The translations under genes and the position numbers were made by a program. A stretch of 15,771 bases of DNA from Actinomycetota bacterium (lineage in GTDB: Bacteria > Actinomycetota > Actinomycetes > S36-B12 > CAIYMF01), in contig WLOZ01000009.1 in assembly GCA_009699025.1 (NCBI GenBank), positions 1 to 15,771 on the forward strand, given 5' to 3'. The notes beneath the pieces were generated by a model, which was not told where the DNA came from, made no database searches, and saw nothing but the letters and a program-made list of their open reading frames with translations. Below, piece after piece: positions 1 to 6,885 of this stretch. The stretch's first letter is position 1. Each line of letters begins with the position of its first letter.

Positions 1-545
1 CGACGATCGACGACCTCCACGGCCAGATGGCCCGGTGCGTGAGCGTCGTGCTCGTGCAGCACAATCTCGCGACCCGCCCAGGGCAGTTCGTAGGGCGCCG
101 GAAGGACTCCGGCTGCGCGCGGCGTCTCGGGCGGGGGCACCTCGCGGGGTGCACGTCCTCCCGGAATCTCGACGACGCGCCCCGCCAGCTCAATGGCCGC
201 GGAAGAGATGTCACCGACCAGTGGCGCAAGCAGGGAGTCGCGCTGAGTGTCGAGCGCCCATACGGTCCAGCGAGAGGCGTACCGAGGCGGTGACCCGAGG
301 TCGGGGTGCCAGAGCACGTGGTCGTAGTGCATGTGGGTCGCTAGGCCCAGCCCGCAGCTGATATTCAAGGCGGCGAGTTCCGCGGGAATCGAGGCCAGCT
401 CGTCGTCGTCCCAGTTCGGATCGATCACGAGTGCGGTGTTGTCATCGCCGCGGATGACCGTTGACAGGCTCTGGTAGCGGCGTGACGTGGCCACCCAGAC
501 GTCGAGACCCGACGCGACCAGAGGCAGGGGGCTGTCGGTGCTCAT
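1..545 (-). CDS. MBL-fold metallo-hydrolase, partial (C-terminus outside window)
   Basis: The minus-strand frame starting at ATG 545 stays open to base 1, giving the first 181 residues; the gene runs off the left edge. Residues 70-76 read THMHYDH, the HxHxDH zinc-binding signature of the metallo-beta-lactamase superfamily (H71, H73, D75, H76). A later APGHLAV segment (H173) fits the next metal-ligand histidine. An early segment ending in VIDPNWDDDE fits the beta strand and acidic turn that usually precede this signature. The superfamily is mostly hydrolases such as glyoxalase II, lactonases and phosphodiesterases; the substrate cannot be read from the visible part. No signal peptide is evident, so it is probably cytoplasmic. 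The start lies 41 bases from the divergent DUF3291 gene and has no clear Shine-Dalgarno. Fold confident, function unknown. Confidence 0.82.
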   Translation of the reverse strand, partial: MSTDSPLPLVASGLDVWVATSRRYQSLSTVIRGDDNTALVIDPNWDDDELASIPAELAALNISCGLGLATHMHYDHVLWHPDLGSPPRYASRWTVWALDTQRDSLLAPLVGDISSAAIELAGRVVEIPGGRAPREVPPPETPRAAGVLPAPYELPWAGREIVLHEHDAHAPGHLAVEVVDR

Positions 546-551
546 ACGCTG

Positions 552-557
552 AGTCTG
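552..557 (-). promoter_or_regulatory. candidate -10 box of the MBL-fold gene (degenerate)
   Basis: On the minus strand CAGACT is followed by six bases and then the ATG at 545. It differs from the TAGNCT box seen at other genes here only in its first base. It would give a leaderless transcript. Weak on its own; the identical spacing is the main support. Confidence 0.35.
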
Positions 558-573
558 ACGTACCCGGTAGCAG

Positions 574-579
574 TAGCCT
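574..579 (+). promoter_or_regulatory. -10 box of a leaderless promoter (TAGCCT)
   Basis: TAGCCT is followed by exactly six bases and then GTG 586. Transcription would begin at or next to the start codon. The spacing recurs before several genes in the window. The preceding GTGAG is too close to the start to act as a ribosome-binding site. Confidence 0.6.
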
Positions 580-585
580 CGTGAG

Positions 586-1035
586 GTGCACGTTGCCCAC
601 CTCAATACGAGTCGCGCCCTTGCGCCGTTCGATCACCCGCTCATGGCAGGGTTTGTCGACAGCATCGCGCGAGTGAACGCTACCGCTGATGCCGCGCCTG
701 GATTTGTGTGGCGACTCGACGACGACCCAGACGACTCGATCGCGGATCCGGTTCTCCTCGGCGACAGCCTGCTGCTCGTCAACATCTCAGTCTGGACCGA
801 TGTGCAGGCGCTGCGCTCGTGGGTCTACGGCGACGCCGCCCACCTCGAGATCATGAAGCGCCGCCATGAGTGGTTCGAGGCCGATGACTCTGAGTTCACG
901 GTACCGACGGTGTGCTGGTGGGTGGCCGAGGGGCATCGGCCCAGCGTTGCCGAGGCCGAGTGGGCGCTGCTGCACCTGCGTGCCCACGGGCCGTCAGAGA
1001 CAGCCTTTCCACTGGAGCGTGCTCACCCGCGCTGA
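586..1035 (+). CDS. DUF3291 domain-containing protein
   Basis: A 149-residue soluble protein beginning MHVAHLN and containing PGFVWRL at residues 39-45, followed by an acidic stretch, then LLLVNISVW and LRSWVYG. These are hallmarks of the DUF3291 family, small proteins thought to adopt a ferredoxin-like (dimeric alpha/beta barrel) fold related to antibiotic-biosynthesis monooxygenase-like proteins. Length matches the family. No function is established and no catalytic residues can be assigned. GTG 586 is chosen because the family motif starts immediately after it and a TAGCCT box sits six bases upstream. It is divergent from the MBL-fold gene, and its last 13 bases overlap the tail of rmlD on the opposite strand. 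It is probably transcribed alone. Confidence 0.8.
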   Translation: MHVAHLNTSRALAPFDHPLMAGFVDSIARVNATADAAPGFVWRLDDDPDDSIADPVLLGDSLLLVNISVWTDVQALRSWVYGDAAHLEIMKRRHEWFEADDSEFTVPTVCWWVAEGHRPSVAEAEWALLHLRAHGPSETAFPLERAHPR

Positions 1036-1889
1036 CTTGCTGCCATTAGCTCTGGCCAGGCCGCGTCGAGTGCGTCAGACCAGTGCGGAAGGGGCGACAG
1101 CCCGGCCGCCTCCCAGCCGCGATGCCCCAGCACCGAGTAGCGAGGGCGGGGGGCCGGCCGAGGGAATACGTCGGTGGTGGTGGGGCGAACACGCTCGGGA
1201 TCGGCGCCGAGTTTGTCGAAGATGCGGCGGGTGAGTCCGAACCAGGTTGTGTCACCTGATGACGTCGCGTGGTAAACGCCGGGGGCGATGTTGGCGTCGA
1301 CAGACGCCACAATGCGTGCGGCGAGGTCGTGGGCCCAGGTGGGTTGGCCGCGCTGGTCGTTGACCACGTCGAGAGTGTCGCGCGAGGCCTCGAGCCCCAT
1401 CATGGTGCGCACGAAGTTGGGTCCGTGCGCCCCGTACAACCACGCCGTGCGCAGGATCAGCGAATCGGTCGGAAGGATCCCGCGCACCTGCTGCTCGCCC
1501 GCCGCCTTGGTGCGCCCATAGGCCGATCGCGGGTCGAGCGGCGAGTCCTCGGCGTAGGGCTCGGTCGCCGCTCCGGCGAAGACGTAGTCGGTTGAGATGT
1601 GCACCATGCGGGCGCCCGTGCGGGCGCATGATCGGGCGATGTTAGCCGGGCCATCGGCGTTGACCGCGTGGGCGATGGCCTCGTGAGACTCGGCGTCATC
1701 GACCGCCGTGTACGCGGCACAGTTGACCACCACGTCGTACCCGGTCACGGCGTCATCGACCGATGAGGCCACCGTGATGTCGATGTCTGGCCGATCGACG
1801 CCGCTGACGTCGCGTTCGGCGAGCACCGACATCAGGTCGGTGCCAAGCATTCCGAGGTGGCCGATAACCAGCCAACGGCGCTCAGTCAT
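1023..1889 (-). CDS. rmlD: dTDP-4-dehydrorhamnose reductase
   Basis: A 288-residue short-chain dehydrogenase/reductase catalysing the NADPH-dependent last step of dTDP-L-rhamnose synthesis in the cytoplasm. Visible motifs are the Rossmann glycine motif GHLGMLG (10-16), NCAAYTAVDDAE (56-67), STDYVF (99-104) and the catalytic YxxxK at Y124/K128 in YGRTKAAGE. Later RTAWLYG and QRGQPTWAHDLA segments are typical of RmlD. Length matches the family. ATG 1889 overlaps the rmlB stop codon as ATGA, indicating translational coupling; longer in-frame versions run into rmlB. Its 3' end overlaps the convergent DUF3291 gene by 13 bases. It is the distal gene of an rmlB-rmlD pair, with no rmlC next to it. 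Confidence 0.93.
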   Translation of the reverse strand: MTERRWLVIGHLGMLGTDLMSVLAERDVSGVDRPDIDITVASSVDDAVTGYDVVVNCAAYTAVDDAESHEAIAHAVNADGPANIARSCARTGARMVHISTDYVFAGAATEPYAEDSPLDPRSAYGRTKAAGEQQVRGILPTDSLILRTAWLYGAHGPNFVRTMMGLEASRDTLDVVNDQRGQPTWAHDLAARIVASVDANIAPGVYHATSSGDTTWFGLTRRIFDKLGADPERVRPTTTDVFPRPAPRPRYSVLGHRGWEAAGLSPLPHWSDALDAAWPELMAASQRG

Positions 1890-2893
1890 CGTGCCGATGC
1901 CGCCTGCTGCTTGAGCGGCTCCCACCAGGTCCGGTTGTCGCGGTACCACTGCACGGTGTCGGCCAGCCCCTGCTCGAAGGGCACACGGGGCTCGTAGCCG
2001 AGTTCGGCGTTGGCCTTGCTGATGTCGACCGAGTAGCGGCGGTCGTGACCCTTGCGGTCGTCGACCGCGACGACACGACTCCAGTCGGTGCCGGTGCGCT
2101 CGAGCAGTAACTCGGTGAGCTCGCGGTTGGTGAGCTCAGTGCCGCCACCGATGTTGTAGACCTCGCCCGCACGGCCCAGCGCGAGGGCAAGAGCGATGCC
2201 GCGGCAGTGGTCGTCGACGTGCAGCCAGTCGCGCACATTGAGCCCGTCGCCGTAGAGCGGCACGGTGCCGCCATCAATCAGGTTGGTGATGAAGAGCGGA
2301 ATCACCTTCTCGGGAAATTGGTAAGGACCATAGTTGTTTGAGCAGCGGGTGATGACCACGTCGAGGCCATGGGTGCGCGCGTACGACCGGGCGATGAGGT
2401 CGCTCGACGCCTTCGACGCTGCATAGGGGGAGTTGGGTTCGAGCGGGTGCGTCTCGGGCCACGACCCCTCGTCGATCGAGCCGTACACCTCGTCGGTCGA
2501 CACGTGCACGAAGCGATCAATCGGGTGTCGGCGAGCGGCATCGAGCAGAGTCTGCGTGCCGACGACGTTGGTCATGATGAAGTCGCGGGCCCCGGTGATG
2601 GAGCGGTCGACGTGCGACTCGGCGGCGAAGTGCACCACGTGGTCCGTGTCTGACATCAGTGTGTCGACCAGGGTCTCGTCGAGGATGTTGCCTTCGACGA
2701 AACGCAGCCGCGGGCTGTCGATGACAGCGTCGAGATTGGCGAGAACGCCCGCGTAGGTGAGTGCGTCAAGTACGGTGACGTTGGCGCCTGCGAAGGGACC
2801 GTCGGCCGTAAGGGAGTCGTACCCGCCCGACACGAGAGTGCGGACAAAGTGGGAGCCGATGAAGCCCGCGCCACCGGTGACCAGGATGCGCAT
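1886..2893 (-). CDS. rmlB: dTDP-glucose 4,6-dehydratase
   Basis: A 335-residue extended SDR enzyme converting dTDP-glucose to dTDP-4-keto-6-deoxyglucose with bound NAD+, the second step toward dTDP-L-rhamnose. The sequence shows GGAGFIG (7-13), HFAAESHVDRSI (88-99), STDEVYG (132-138, with catalytic D134/E135), and YAASK (157-161, catalytic Y157/K161). CSNNYGPYQFPEK and the NVRDWLHVDDH segment follow; all are RmlB hallmarks. ATG 2893 is chosen because the protein then begins MRILVTGG and a GAGG sits five bases upstream; the frame is open further upstream, but that stretch resembles no RmlB. It is the first gene of the pair with rmlD (4-base overlap) and is divergent from rmlA. A 12-residue insertion-like segment, SLTADGPFAGAN, lies before the second beta strand. 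Confidence 0.95.
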   Translation of the reverse strand: MRILVTGGAGFIGSHFVRTLVSGGYDSLTADGPFAGANVTVLDALTYAGVLANLDAVIDSPRLRFVEGNILDETLVDTLMSDTDHVVHFAAESHVDRSITGARDFIMTNVVGTQTLLDAARRHPIDRFVHVSTDEVYGSIDEGSWPETHPLEPNSPYAASKASSDLIARSYARTHGLDVVITRCSNNYGPYQFPEKVIPLFITNLIDGGTVPLYGDGLNVRDWLHVDDHCRGIALALALGRAGEVYNIGGGTELTNRELTELLLERTGTDWSRVVAVDDRKGHDRRYSVDISKANAELGYEPRVPFEQGLADTVQWYRDNRTWWEPLKQQAASAR

Positions 2894-2898
2894 TTCGA

Positions 2899-2902
2899 CC
2901 TC
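2899..2902 (-). promoter_or_regulatory. ribosome-binding site of rmlB (GAGG)
   Basis: On the minus strand GAGG stands five bases before the ATG at 2893. It supports this start over in-frame upstream candidates and marks rmlB as one of the few genes here with a leader and a Shine-Dalgarno. Confidence 0.6.
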
Positions 2903-2927
2903 ATTCGTTGCGGCGTGGTGAGATTCC

Positions 2928-2933
2928 ATCGTA
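2928..2933 (-). promoter_or_regulatory. candidate -10 box of the rmlBD pair (TACGAT)
   Basis: TACGAT on the minus strand fits TANNNT and would place the transcription start near 2921, giving a leader of about 28 bases that contains the GAGG site. No convincing -35 hexamer is seen. Confidence 0.4.
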
Positions 2934-2962
2934 TCGGGTGCGACGAGCCGGGCCCGATCCCA

Positions 2963-2968
2963 TAGCCT
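2963..2968 (+). promoter_or_regulatory. -10 box of rmlA, leaderless type (TAGCCT)
   Basis: TAGCCT is followed by seven bases and then ATG 2976. The 82-base gap between rmlB and rmlA thus appears to hold two divergent promoters, the rmlA one leaderless and the rmlB one with a leader. No -35 hexamer is obvious. Confidence 0.55.
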
Positions 2969-2975
2969 GAGGCGC

Positions 2976-3845
2976 ATGCGTGGAATCGTGCTGGCAGGCG
3001 GGTCGGGAACCCGGCTGCACCCCATCACCCGTGGAATTAGCAAGCAGCTTCTGCCGGTGTACGACAAGCCGATGATCTACTACCCGCTGTCGATCCTGAT
3101 CTCGGCGGGCATCCGTGACATCCTCATCATTACCACGCCCGAAGACGCACCCGCGTTTCATCGGCTACTCGGCGACGGCCACGAGATAGGCGTCAACCTG
3201 CAGTACGCCGTGCAGCCCAAGCCCGAGGGTTTGGCCCAGGCGTTCATCATCGGCGCCGAATTCCTCGCCGGCGGGCCCGCGTGCCTCATTCTCGGCGACA
3301 ACATCTTCTACGGCACCGGACTCTCAGACTCGCTCAAGTCGAGCGTCGACATCGAGGGGGGCCTGGTGTTCGCGTACCACGTGAGCAACCCCCGCGACTA
3401 TGGTGTCGTCGAGTTCGACCCGTCAGGCCGCGCGATCTCCATCGAGGAGAAGCCTGTGATCCCGCGCAGCAACTTCGCGGTGCCGGGACTTTACTTCTAC
3501 GGCTCTGACGTCGTAGAGGTCGCCCGAGGAATTGCGCCAAGTGCGCGGGGTGAGCTGGAGATCACCGCGGTCAACGAGCACTACCTCCAGCAGGGGCGCC
3601 TTGTCGTGACAGTGCTCGACCGGGGCACCGCGTGGCTCGACACCGGCACCGTCGACTCGCTCATGGCTGCTGGGGAGTTCGTGCAGGTGGTCGAGAAGCG
3701 ACAGGGACTCAAGGTGGGGTGCATCGAAGAGATGGCCTGGCGCGAGGGATTCATCGACGATGCCGGACTCCGGGCGGTGGCAGAGCCACTGCGCAAGAGC
3801 GGCTACGGCGACTACCTGCTCAGCCTCCTCGGCGAACTGGCCTAG
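2976..3845 (+). CDS. rmlA: glucose-1-phosphate thymidylyltransferase
   Basis: A 289-residue nucleotidyltransferase making dTDP-glucose from dTTP and glucose-1-phosphate, the first committed step of dTDP-L-rhamnose synthesis. The N-terminus carries the signature [11 protein letters not shown] (6-16), then [17 protein letters not shown] with the catalytic lysine region (K23). Further RmlA segments are [29 protein letters not shown] and the [10 protein letters not shown] motif. The length is standard for RmlA (about 290). ATG 2976 gives the canonical MRGIVLAGG start with a TAGCCT box seven bases upstream. It lies divergent from rmlBD and directly upstream of the UDP-glucose dehydrogenase. Its TAG stop codon forms the first half of that gene's apparent -10 box. 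Confidence 0.96.
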   Translation: MRGIVLAGGSGTRLHPITRGISKQLLPVYDKPMIYYPLSILISAGIRDILIITTPEDAPAFHRLLGDGHEIGVNLQYAVQPKPEGLAQAFIIGAEFLAGGPACLILGDNIFYGTGLSDSLKSSVDIEGGLVFAYHVSNPRDYGVVEFDPSGRAISIEEKPVIPRSNFAVPGLYFYGSDVVEVARGIAPSARGELEITAVNEHYLQQGRLVVTVLDRGTAWLDTGTVDSLMAAGEFVQVVEKRQGLKVGCIEEMAWREGFIDDAGLRAVAEPLRKSGYGDYLLSLLGELA

Positions 3846-3848
3846 TCT
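3843..3848 (+). promoter_or_regulatory. -10 box of the UDP-glucose dehydrogenase gene (TAGTCT) overlapping the rmlA stop
   Basis: TAGTCT is followed by six bases and then GTG 3855. The TAG is also the rmlA stop codon, so the promoter overlaps the end of the upstream gene. No Shine-Dalgarno precedes the GTG, which favours a leaderless start over simple read-through translation. Confidence 0.55.
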
Positions 3849-3854
3849 CACATT

Positions 3855-5180
3855 GTGACCCTCCGACTTACCGTCATCGGTACCGGCTACCTCGGTGCTG
3901 TGCATGCCGCCTGCATGGCCGACCTCGGGTTCGACGTCCTTGCCTTCGACATCGACGCTGACCGCATTGCCAGCCTGTCGTCGGGGGTTGCCCCCTTCTT
4001 CGAGCCGGGGCTCAACGATCTACTCGCGAAGGTGCTCGCCACGGGGCGACTGCGGTTCACCACGTCGGTCGAGGAGGTTGCTGAATTCGGCGACGTGCAC
4101 TTCATGTGCGTCGGCACGCCTCAGAAAGTGGGCTCCAACGCAGCCGACCTCCGCCATGTCAGCGCGGCGCTCGACTCCCTTGCCCCACTGCTCACGCGCC
4201 CCGCGCTGGTGGTGGGCAAGTCGACGGTGCCGGTGGGTACGGCCGCCCTTCTTGCTGAGCGTCTGGCGGAATTGGCTCCGGCGGGGGTCGATGTTGAGCT
4301 CGCATGGAACCCCGAGTTCCTGCGCGAGGGATTCGCCATTACCGACACTCTGAGCCCCGACCGCCTCGTCATCGGGGTGACCTCGAAGCGGGCGGAAGCC
4401 ACCCTGCGCGAGGTGTACGCCTCGCTACTTTCGGCCGACGTGCCGATCGTGGTCACCGACTTCGCCACCGCTGAGCTGGTCAAGGTCGCGGCCAATGCGT
4501 TCCTCGCGACCAAGATCTCGTTCATCAACGCAATGGCTGAGGTGTGCGAGGCAGCGGGTGCCGACGTCACCGTGCTCGCCGAGGCCATCGGCCACGATGA
4601 TCGAATCGGCCATCGGTTCCTTCGCGCTGGCCTCGGATTTGGCGGCGGTTGCCTGCCCAAGGACATCCGCGCCTTCATGGCACGGGCCGGGGAGCTCGGC
4701 GTCGACGAGGCGCTCATGTTTCTGCGAGAGGTCGATGCGATCAACCTGCGTCGCCGCGATCGCACGGTCGATATGGCTAGAGAGTTGGCCGGCGGCTCGC
4801 TTCAGGGGGTGGTCGTCGCCTGCCTCGGCGCGTCGTTCAAGCCCAACAGCGACGACGTGCGCGACAGTCCCGCCCTGCATGTGGCTGCTTCACTTCAGAC
4901 CGAGGGCGCCACTGTGCGTGTCTATGACCCCGAGGCGATGGCCAATGCCAGCCGACTCTTCCCCACCCTGCACTTCGCCGAGTCAGTCGATACCGCTGTT
5001 GGCGGAGCAGACATCGTGATGCTGCTTACCGAGTGGAACGAATTCTGCGCCCTCACACCCGACCGGCTCGCCCCGCTGGTGCGCTCGCGCCATCTGGTCG
5101 ATGCCCGCAACGTGTTCGACCCCGCGCAGTGGCGCGCTGCAGGCTGGACCATCCGCTCGCTCGGGCGCCCCTCGCTCTGA
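3855..5180 (+). CDS. ugd: UDP-glucose 6-dehydrogenase
   Basis: A 441-residue enzyme oxidising UDP-glucose to UDP-glucuronate with two NAD+. It shows the N-terminal Rossmann motif GTGYLG (9-14), CVGTPQ (85-90), KSTVPVGT (122-129), WNPEFLREG (151-159) and the substrate/active-site stretch GFGGGCLPKD (261-270) with catalytic C266. The C-terminal UDP-binding domain contains LGASFKPNSDDVRDSP and a final TEWNEF segment. The order and length match the UDP-glucose/GDP-mannose dehydrogenase family. UDP-glucose is favoured over GDP-mannose by overall resemblance to Ugd, but specificity is inferred. GTG 3855 gives the usual short lead into the Rossmann strand. It follows rmlA by nine bases and is convergent with the methyltransferase gene. 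Confidence 0.92.
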   Translation: MTLRLTVIGTGYLGAVHAACMADLGFDVLAFDIDADRIASLSSGVAPFFEPGLNDLLAKVLATGRLRFTTSVEEVAEFGDVHFMCVGTPQKVGSNAADLRHVSAALDSLAPLLTRPALVVGKSTVPVGTAALLAERLAELAPAGVDVELAWNPEFLREGFAITDTLSPDRLVIGVTSKRAEATLREVYASLLSADVPIVVTDFATAELVKVAANAFLATKISFINAMAEVCEAAGADVTVLAEAIGHDDRIGHRFLRAGLGFGGGCLPKDIRAFMARAGELGVDEALMFLREVDAINLRRRDRTVDMARELAGGSLQGVVVACLGASFKPNSDDVRDSPALHVAASLQTEGATVRVYDPEAMANASRLFPTLHFAESVDTAVGGADIVMLLTEWNEFCALTPDRLAPLVRSRHLVDARNVFDPAQWRAAGWTIRSLGRPSL

Positions 5181-5196
5181 AGTCTTCGACGCGGGG

Positions 5197-5979
5197 TCAA
5201 GCGAGGTCCCACCACACGGTGGCCACTCGGCGCTCGGGCTCCTCGGGGTTGGTGGCGAGGAAGTCGGCGATCTCCTCGTCGCGGTCGGCGTTGAGGCACA
5301 CGCGCCTGCGCACCGTTGCCACCCGCTCGGCCACCGGAAGCTCAACTCGATTACCCCAAGACTCATCGACCCACACCTCCATCTGGGCGGGTAGGCCCGC
5401 TTGCAGGGCGCAGGCCAGCAGATCGTCAGCAGTGGGGTTGGTGGGGCGGTCGAGGTTCCAGAAGTGCTTCCAGAGAGGCGCGAGGTTCGACTGAGGATGC
5501 GAAATTGGCAGCTCGAGCACCACGCGCCGCGTCGCGTGCGAGTTGAGCGCGAGCAGGAACGGGATGATGTCGGCCACGTTGTAGACCACGTGGTGGCAGG
5601 TGACGACATCGCACGAGGGCACGTCGTCGGCCACGTCAGGCCACCGGCCGACGAAGGTCTGAGCGGTCACACCGCGGGCGCGGGCCTGGTCGCTAAGAAC
5701 GTCGAGCATCTCCTGCTCGGTGTCGACGGCGACCACCGAGGCTGCCGGAGGCGCTATGGCCATCGATGCGCGACCGCCGCCGCTTCCGACGTCGAGCACA
5801 CTGCCACCCGCAGGTAGGGCTTCGCGGGCACGCTGGTGCGACGGCGAGTCAGGAATCTCGGCGGGCGGGGTGAACTGCGACACCGAGTGAATCCAGGGCA
5901 TCGCCTCGACCTGGCTGAGAATGTCGGGGGGAATCGCCCACAGCGCCAGATCAGCAGCCCACTTGTCCGAAGGTTTCAT
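5197..5979 (-). CDS. class I SAM-dependent methyltransferase
   Basis: A 260-residue protein with the Rossmann-like methyltransferase core. Motif I is VLDVGSGGGRA (61-71), the acidic end of strand 2 is VVAVDTE (82-88), and the motif IV region reads CDVVTCHHVVYNV. It resembles small cytoplasmic methyltransferases of actinobacteria; the substrate is unknown. A link to the nucleotide-sugar genes cannot be inferred, as those lie on the other strand. ATG 5979 (MKPSDKW) is preferred to the GTG three codons upstream because that GTG lies partly inside the TAGCGT box, whereas the ATG sits seven bases after it. The stop is 16 bases from that of the convergent UDP-glucose dehydrogenase. Confidence 0.8.
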   Translation of the reverse strand: MKPSDKWAADLALWAIPPDILSQVEAMPWIHSVSQFTPPAEIPDSPSHQRAREALPAGGSVLDVGSGGGRASMAIAPPAASVVAVDTEQEMLDVLSDQARARGVTAQTFVGRWPDVADDVPSCDVVTCHHVVYNVADIIPFLLALNSHATRRVVLELPISHPQSNLAPLWKHFWNLDRPTNPTADDLLACALQAGLPAQMEVWVDESWGNRVELPVAERVATVRRRVCLNADRDEEIADFLATNPEEPERRVATVWWDLA

Positions 5980-5986
5980 GAGTGCC

Positions 5987-5992
5987 ACGCTA
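5987..5992 (-). promoter_or_regulatory. -10 box of the methyltransferase gene, leaderless type (TAGCGT)
   Basis: On the minus strand TAGCGT is followed by seven bases and then ATG 5979. It fits TANNNT and the spacing of the other leaderless promoters here, but departs from TAGNCT at the fifth base. Confidence 0.45.
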
Positions 5993-6026
5993 GCGCGCCC
6001 CCCGGCCCGGCCTACTCCGCCGAATT

Positions 6027-6093
6027 TCCGCCATCCCTACGCCAGTTCGGACAGGGCTTCGCTGTGTCCGAACTCGCGCAGGGATATGGCGGA
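6027..6093. repeat. long imperfect palindrome (hairpin) between two minus-strand genes
   Basis: Arms 6027-6053 and 6065-6093 are complementary around an 11-base loop. The inner 10 bases (6044-6053 with 6065-6074) pair perfectly. Outer blocks also pair: CCCT 6035-6038 with AGGG 6080-6083, and TCCGCCAT 6027-6034 with ATGGCGGA 6086-6093. A short internal mismatch and a two-base bulge separate these blocks. It lies between the stop of the YczE-like gene (6112) and the start of the methyltransferase gene. It could end transcription of the former, although no T-tract follows on either strand. It could also be a REP- or MITE-like element. Only one copy was seen here. Confidence 0.75.
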
Positions 6094-6111
6094 GTGGAAA
6101 ACGTGCCAGCG

Positions 6112-6846
6112 TCATGCCTCGCCCTGAGGGAACGGCTCCTCGCCCGGGGGAGACAGTTCGAGCGGGCCGGGGGACAGCCGATGCACGACGGCCAGTCCCA
6201 TCGCGACCGATTGGCCGATCAGGAGGGCGAACAGTGCCGTGCCGATACCCACGGTGCCGCCGAGAAGCCAGCCGGCAATCAGCACGACCACCTCGATGCA
6301 CAGTCGCACCAGCCCGACGGGAAGGCCGGTCACGCGATGCAGGCCGGTCATCCAGCCGTCTCGCGGTCCGGGGCCGTGGCCGGAGGTGAGGTAGAAGCCG
6401 CTGCCAAGGCCGATGAGCGCGAGGCCGACGATAACCAACGCATAGCGGGCCGGAAGAGAGTCGGGCTGCGGCATGAACGAGTACGTGATCTCGAGCGACG
6501 CGGCGATGATGAGGATGTTCATGAGGGTGCCGAGTCCGGGGCGCTGGCGCAGCGGAATCCAGAGCAGCAGCACGCAGGTGGAGACGATGAGGGTTGTCCA
6601 GCCGATGGCCAGCCCCGAACGGAGGCTCAGCCCCTGAGCGAGAACCGACCACGGCGCAGCCCCGAGGTGAGAGGCGAGGAGGAATCCCTCACCGATGCCG
6701 AAGAGTGTGAGCCCCCCAGCAAGCGCCGCCGCCGAGGCAGGGGTAGGGCGCCAGATCGCCGGCGCTGTGAATCGGGTGCGCGGCACCGTACGGGCGCCTC
6801 GGAGGAAGCGTCCGAGTCGCTTCCACCACGAGGGAACCGTTGTCAC
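6112..6846 (-). CDS. YczE/YyaS/YitT-family integral membrane protein
   Basis: A 244-residue protein with about five hydrophobic segments. The stretches AALAGGLTLFGIGEGFLLAS, LGAAPWSVLAQGLS, GWTTLIVSTCVLLLWIPLRQRPGLGT and GLGSGFYLTSGHGPGPRDG are typical of YczE-like proteins, whose LGxxPWxVLxQGL and GPGPRDGLM-like motifs are conserved. Molecular function is not established for the family; members are widespread and presumed to be transporters or membrane accessory proteins. A basic, arginine-rich N-terminus of about 30 residues precedes the first membrane segment. GTG 6846 is preferred because TAGTCT stands exactly six bases before it. It is divergent from the 6886 gene with only 39 bases between the two start codons. 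Confidence 0.82.
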   Translation of the reverse strand: MTTVPSWWKRLGRFLRGARTVPRTRFTAPAIWRPTPASAAALAGGLTLFGIGEGFLLASHLGAAPWSVLAQGLSLRSGLAIGWTTLIVSTCVLLLWIPLRQRPGLGTLMNILIIAASLEITYSFMPQPDSLPARYALVIVGLALIGLGSGFYLTSGHGPGPRDGWMTGLHRVTGLPVGLVRLCIEVVVLIAGWLLGGTVGIGTALFALLIGQSVAMGLAVVHRLSPGPLELSPPGEEPFPQGEA

Positions 6847-6852
6847 GCCTTG

Positions 6853-6858
6853 AGACTA
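6853..6858 (-). promoter_or_regulatory. -10 box of the YczE-like gene, leaderless type (TAGTCT)
   Basis: On the minus strand TAGTCT is followed by six bases and then GTG 6846. It supports that start codon. The box faces a second leaderless promoter in the same 39-base gap. Confidence 0.6.
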
Positions 6859-6873
6859 GGGGTTACCCGTGCC

Positions 6874-6879
6874 TAGGCT
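6874..6879 (+). promoter_or_regulatory. -10 box of the 6886 gene, leaderless type (TAGGCT)
   Basis: TAGGCT is followed by six bases and then ATG 6886. A TTGAGA at 6850-6855, 18 bases upstream, is a plausible -35 hexamer and overlaps the -10 box of the divergent promoter. Confidence 0.6.
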
Positions 6880-6885
6880 GAGCCC

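Noticed and set aside
5170..5206. CCTCGCT / AGCGAGG inverted repeat at the 5180/5197 convergent junction as a terminator
   Set aside because: The stem is only seven bases with a 23-base loop and no T-tract, and it lies inside both coding ends. It could easily occur by chance.
5980..5988. GTG three codons upstream of the methyltransferase ATG
   Set aside because: It overlaps the apparent TAGCGT -10 box, whereas the ATG at 5979 sits at the spacing seen for other genes.
5836..6876. Long plus-strand open frame of 346 codons crossing the palindrome
   Set aside because: It is antisense to the methyltransferase and YczE-like genes, rich in Arg, Glu, Gln and Gly, and has no domain. It is a typical high-GC shadow frame.
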